Below, piece by piece: positions 5,288 to 5,683 of a stretch of 5,683 nucleotides of DNA (position 1 is its first letter; each line of letters starts with the position of its first letter). The position numbers and the translations under genes were made by a program. This stretch comes from JBOICV01 sp050740255 (GTDB lineage: Bacteria > Pseudomonadota > Gammaproteobacteria > Nevskiales > JBOICV01), in contig JBOICV010000006.1 in assembly GCA_050740255.1 (NCBI GenBank), positions 1 through 5,683 of the forward strand. The letters are read 5' to 3'. The notes beneath the pieces were generated by a model. The model worked only from the letters and a program-made list of their open reading frames with translations, was not told the DNA's origin and did not search any database.

Positions 5288-5375
5288 GGCGGCCGCAGGC
5301 CGCCGACTGACGTCCCTCTCCCGCGCAGCGGGAGAGGGGGGGACCACCTGCGGAGCAGGCGGTGGGGTGAGGGCA
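5288..5375. repeat. REP-like element of three tandem hairpins
   Basis: Three palindromes follow one another. GGCGGCC-GCA-GGCCGCC (5288-5304) is perfect. CCCTCTCCCGC-GCA-GCGGGAGAGGG (5314-5338) is perfect with an 11 bp stem. ACCACCTGC-GGA-GCAGGCGGT (5343-5363) has one wobble pair. A GGTGGGGTGAGGGC tail closes the element. CCCTCTCCC/GGGAGAGGG hairpins followed by GGGGTGAGGG are common extragenic repeats in proteobacteria. Here the element cuts the exported-protein gene and lies 55 bases past the stop of the pilin gene, where it could act as a transcription terminator or 3' stabiliser on the minus strand. Confidence 0.8.
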
Positions 5376-5407
5376 GCGCGCATGATCAGCAGGCTTGCGG
5401 CCTATCC

Positions 5408-5427
5408 ATCAACTGCCATCAACTGCC
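5408..5427 (+). repeat. 10 bp tandem duplication over the pilin stop codon
   Basis: ATCAACTGCC occurs twice back to back (5408-5417, 5418-5427). The second copy contains the pilin gene's stop codon (TGA on the minus strand, 5421-5419) and its last codons; the first would supply a second TGA just downstream in another frame register. This looks like simple slippage. Confidence 0.85.
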
Positions 5428-5637
5428 TTCGCCCGCGCCGGGGATGGCGTCCACGACGGACTGAAACATCCCGCGCAATCCGTCGTCGCCGCCCAGCGTG
5501 ATCAGCACCGCGATCAGCGCCACCGCGATAAAGCCGACAATCAGCGCGTATTCAATCGCGCTGGCGCCCTGCTCATTTCTGACGAATCGGGAAACGCTAG
5601 CCGACAGCCTCCGGCTCAAGGTTTTCTGTTGCAACAT
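5419..5637 (-). CDS. Flp/Fap-type (type IVb) pilin
   Basis: Encodes 72 residues. A basic 24-residue leader ends in RNEQG; the processing site G|ASAIEYALIVGFIAVALIAV follows, with the invariant Glu at mature position 5 and Tyr at 6, then a hydrophobic helix of about 20 residues and a short polar tail (GGDDGLRGMFQSVVDAIPGAGEGS). This is the Flp motif: the leader is removed by a TadV/CpaA-type prepilin peptidase and the subunit is assembled into Flp pili by the Tad secretion system, giving surface adhesion. Length and layout are normal for the family, so the gene appears complete. AAGGAGG lies five bases upstream of the ATG. The gene is often first in a tad locus; the other tad genes would lie downstream on the minus strand, but the next sequence there is a repeat and unrelated genes, so this may be an isolated pilin gene or the partners lie right of the window. 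Confidence 0.92.
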   Translation of the reverse strand: MLQQKTLSRRLSASVSRFVRNEQGASAIEYALIVGFIAVALIAVLITLGGDDGLRGMFQSVVDAIPGAGEGS

Positions 5638-5642
5638 GACGT

Positions 5643-5649
5643 CCTCCTT
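5643..5649 (-). promoter_or_regulatory. Strong ribosome binding site of the pilin gene
   Basis: On the minus strand AAGGAGG is followed by five bases and the ATG at 5637. It fits a highly translated structural subunit. The remaining 34 bases to the window edge show no clear promoter. Confidence 0.85.
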
Positions 5650-5683
5650 CGAAAATCACCGCTGATGGCTCCCTGCCCAGGGG

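Overview
GC-rich bacterial DNA that has been heavily rearranged, probably from a gammaproteobacterium or related betaproteobacterium. The grounds for that placement are GC-rich codons throughout, an IS21-type element, a Flp pilin, 'GGAATAACGGG' repeats and CCCTCTCCC/GGGAGAGGG hairpin repeats. This is inference from general features; nothing here fixes the genus.

Left part (1-2947). The window opens inside the right end of an IS21-family insertion sequence: the last 21 codons of istB, then two tandem 'GTGGGTCA(C/G)TTTT' terminal repeats. The element abuts a truncated Ig-like-domain exoprotein gene, of which only the C-terminal part survives. Next comes the largest intact gene (437-2947), a secreted 836-residue multidomain protein. 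It carries an SGNH-type SASA carbohydrate esterase at the N-terminus, then a beta-rich domain, a fibronectin type III domain, another extracellular beta domain and a HYDIN/choice-of-anchor-D-like domain. That last domain is disrupted by a 4 x 15 bp tandem repeat.

Middle part (2948-4474). This is a graveyard of gene tails around one intact gene for a 162-residue, four-helix membrane protein of unknown function (3436-3924). A 49 bp purine-rich 'GGGAATAACG' repeat occurs on each side of that gene. Each copy is followed by the C-terminal end of a GMC (cholesterol-oxidase type) oxidoreductase on the minus strand; the second tail has an in-frame amber codon. The second tail meets, head to head, the last 33 codons of an FAD-linked oxidase on the plus strand. 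A 10 bp match to the IS21 end lies at the junction, so an old IS-associated deletion of a divergent oxidoreductase gene pair is plausible.

Right part (4395-5683). A second small four-helix membrane protein gene (4475-4897) is bracketed by a nearly perfect 53 bp inverted repeat. The right arm encodes the protein's last 14 residues and stop codon. Flipping the segment between the arms would therefore keep the gene intact in either orientation. This is the most unusual structure in the window, although a template-switch or assembly artefact is a serious alternative. Downstream is an exported protein gene of unknown family (from 4925), cut off after about 119 codons by a three-hairpin REP-like element (5288-5363). 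The window ends with a complete minus-strand Flp/Tad-type pilin gene (5419-5637), which may be the start of a tad locus lying outside the window.

No tRNA, rRNA, CRISPR array or convincing sigma-70 promoter was seen. The genes do not form one pathway. What unites the window is repeated insertion, duplication and truncation, with several intact genes surviving among the remnants.
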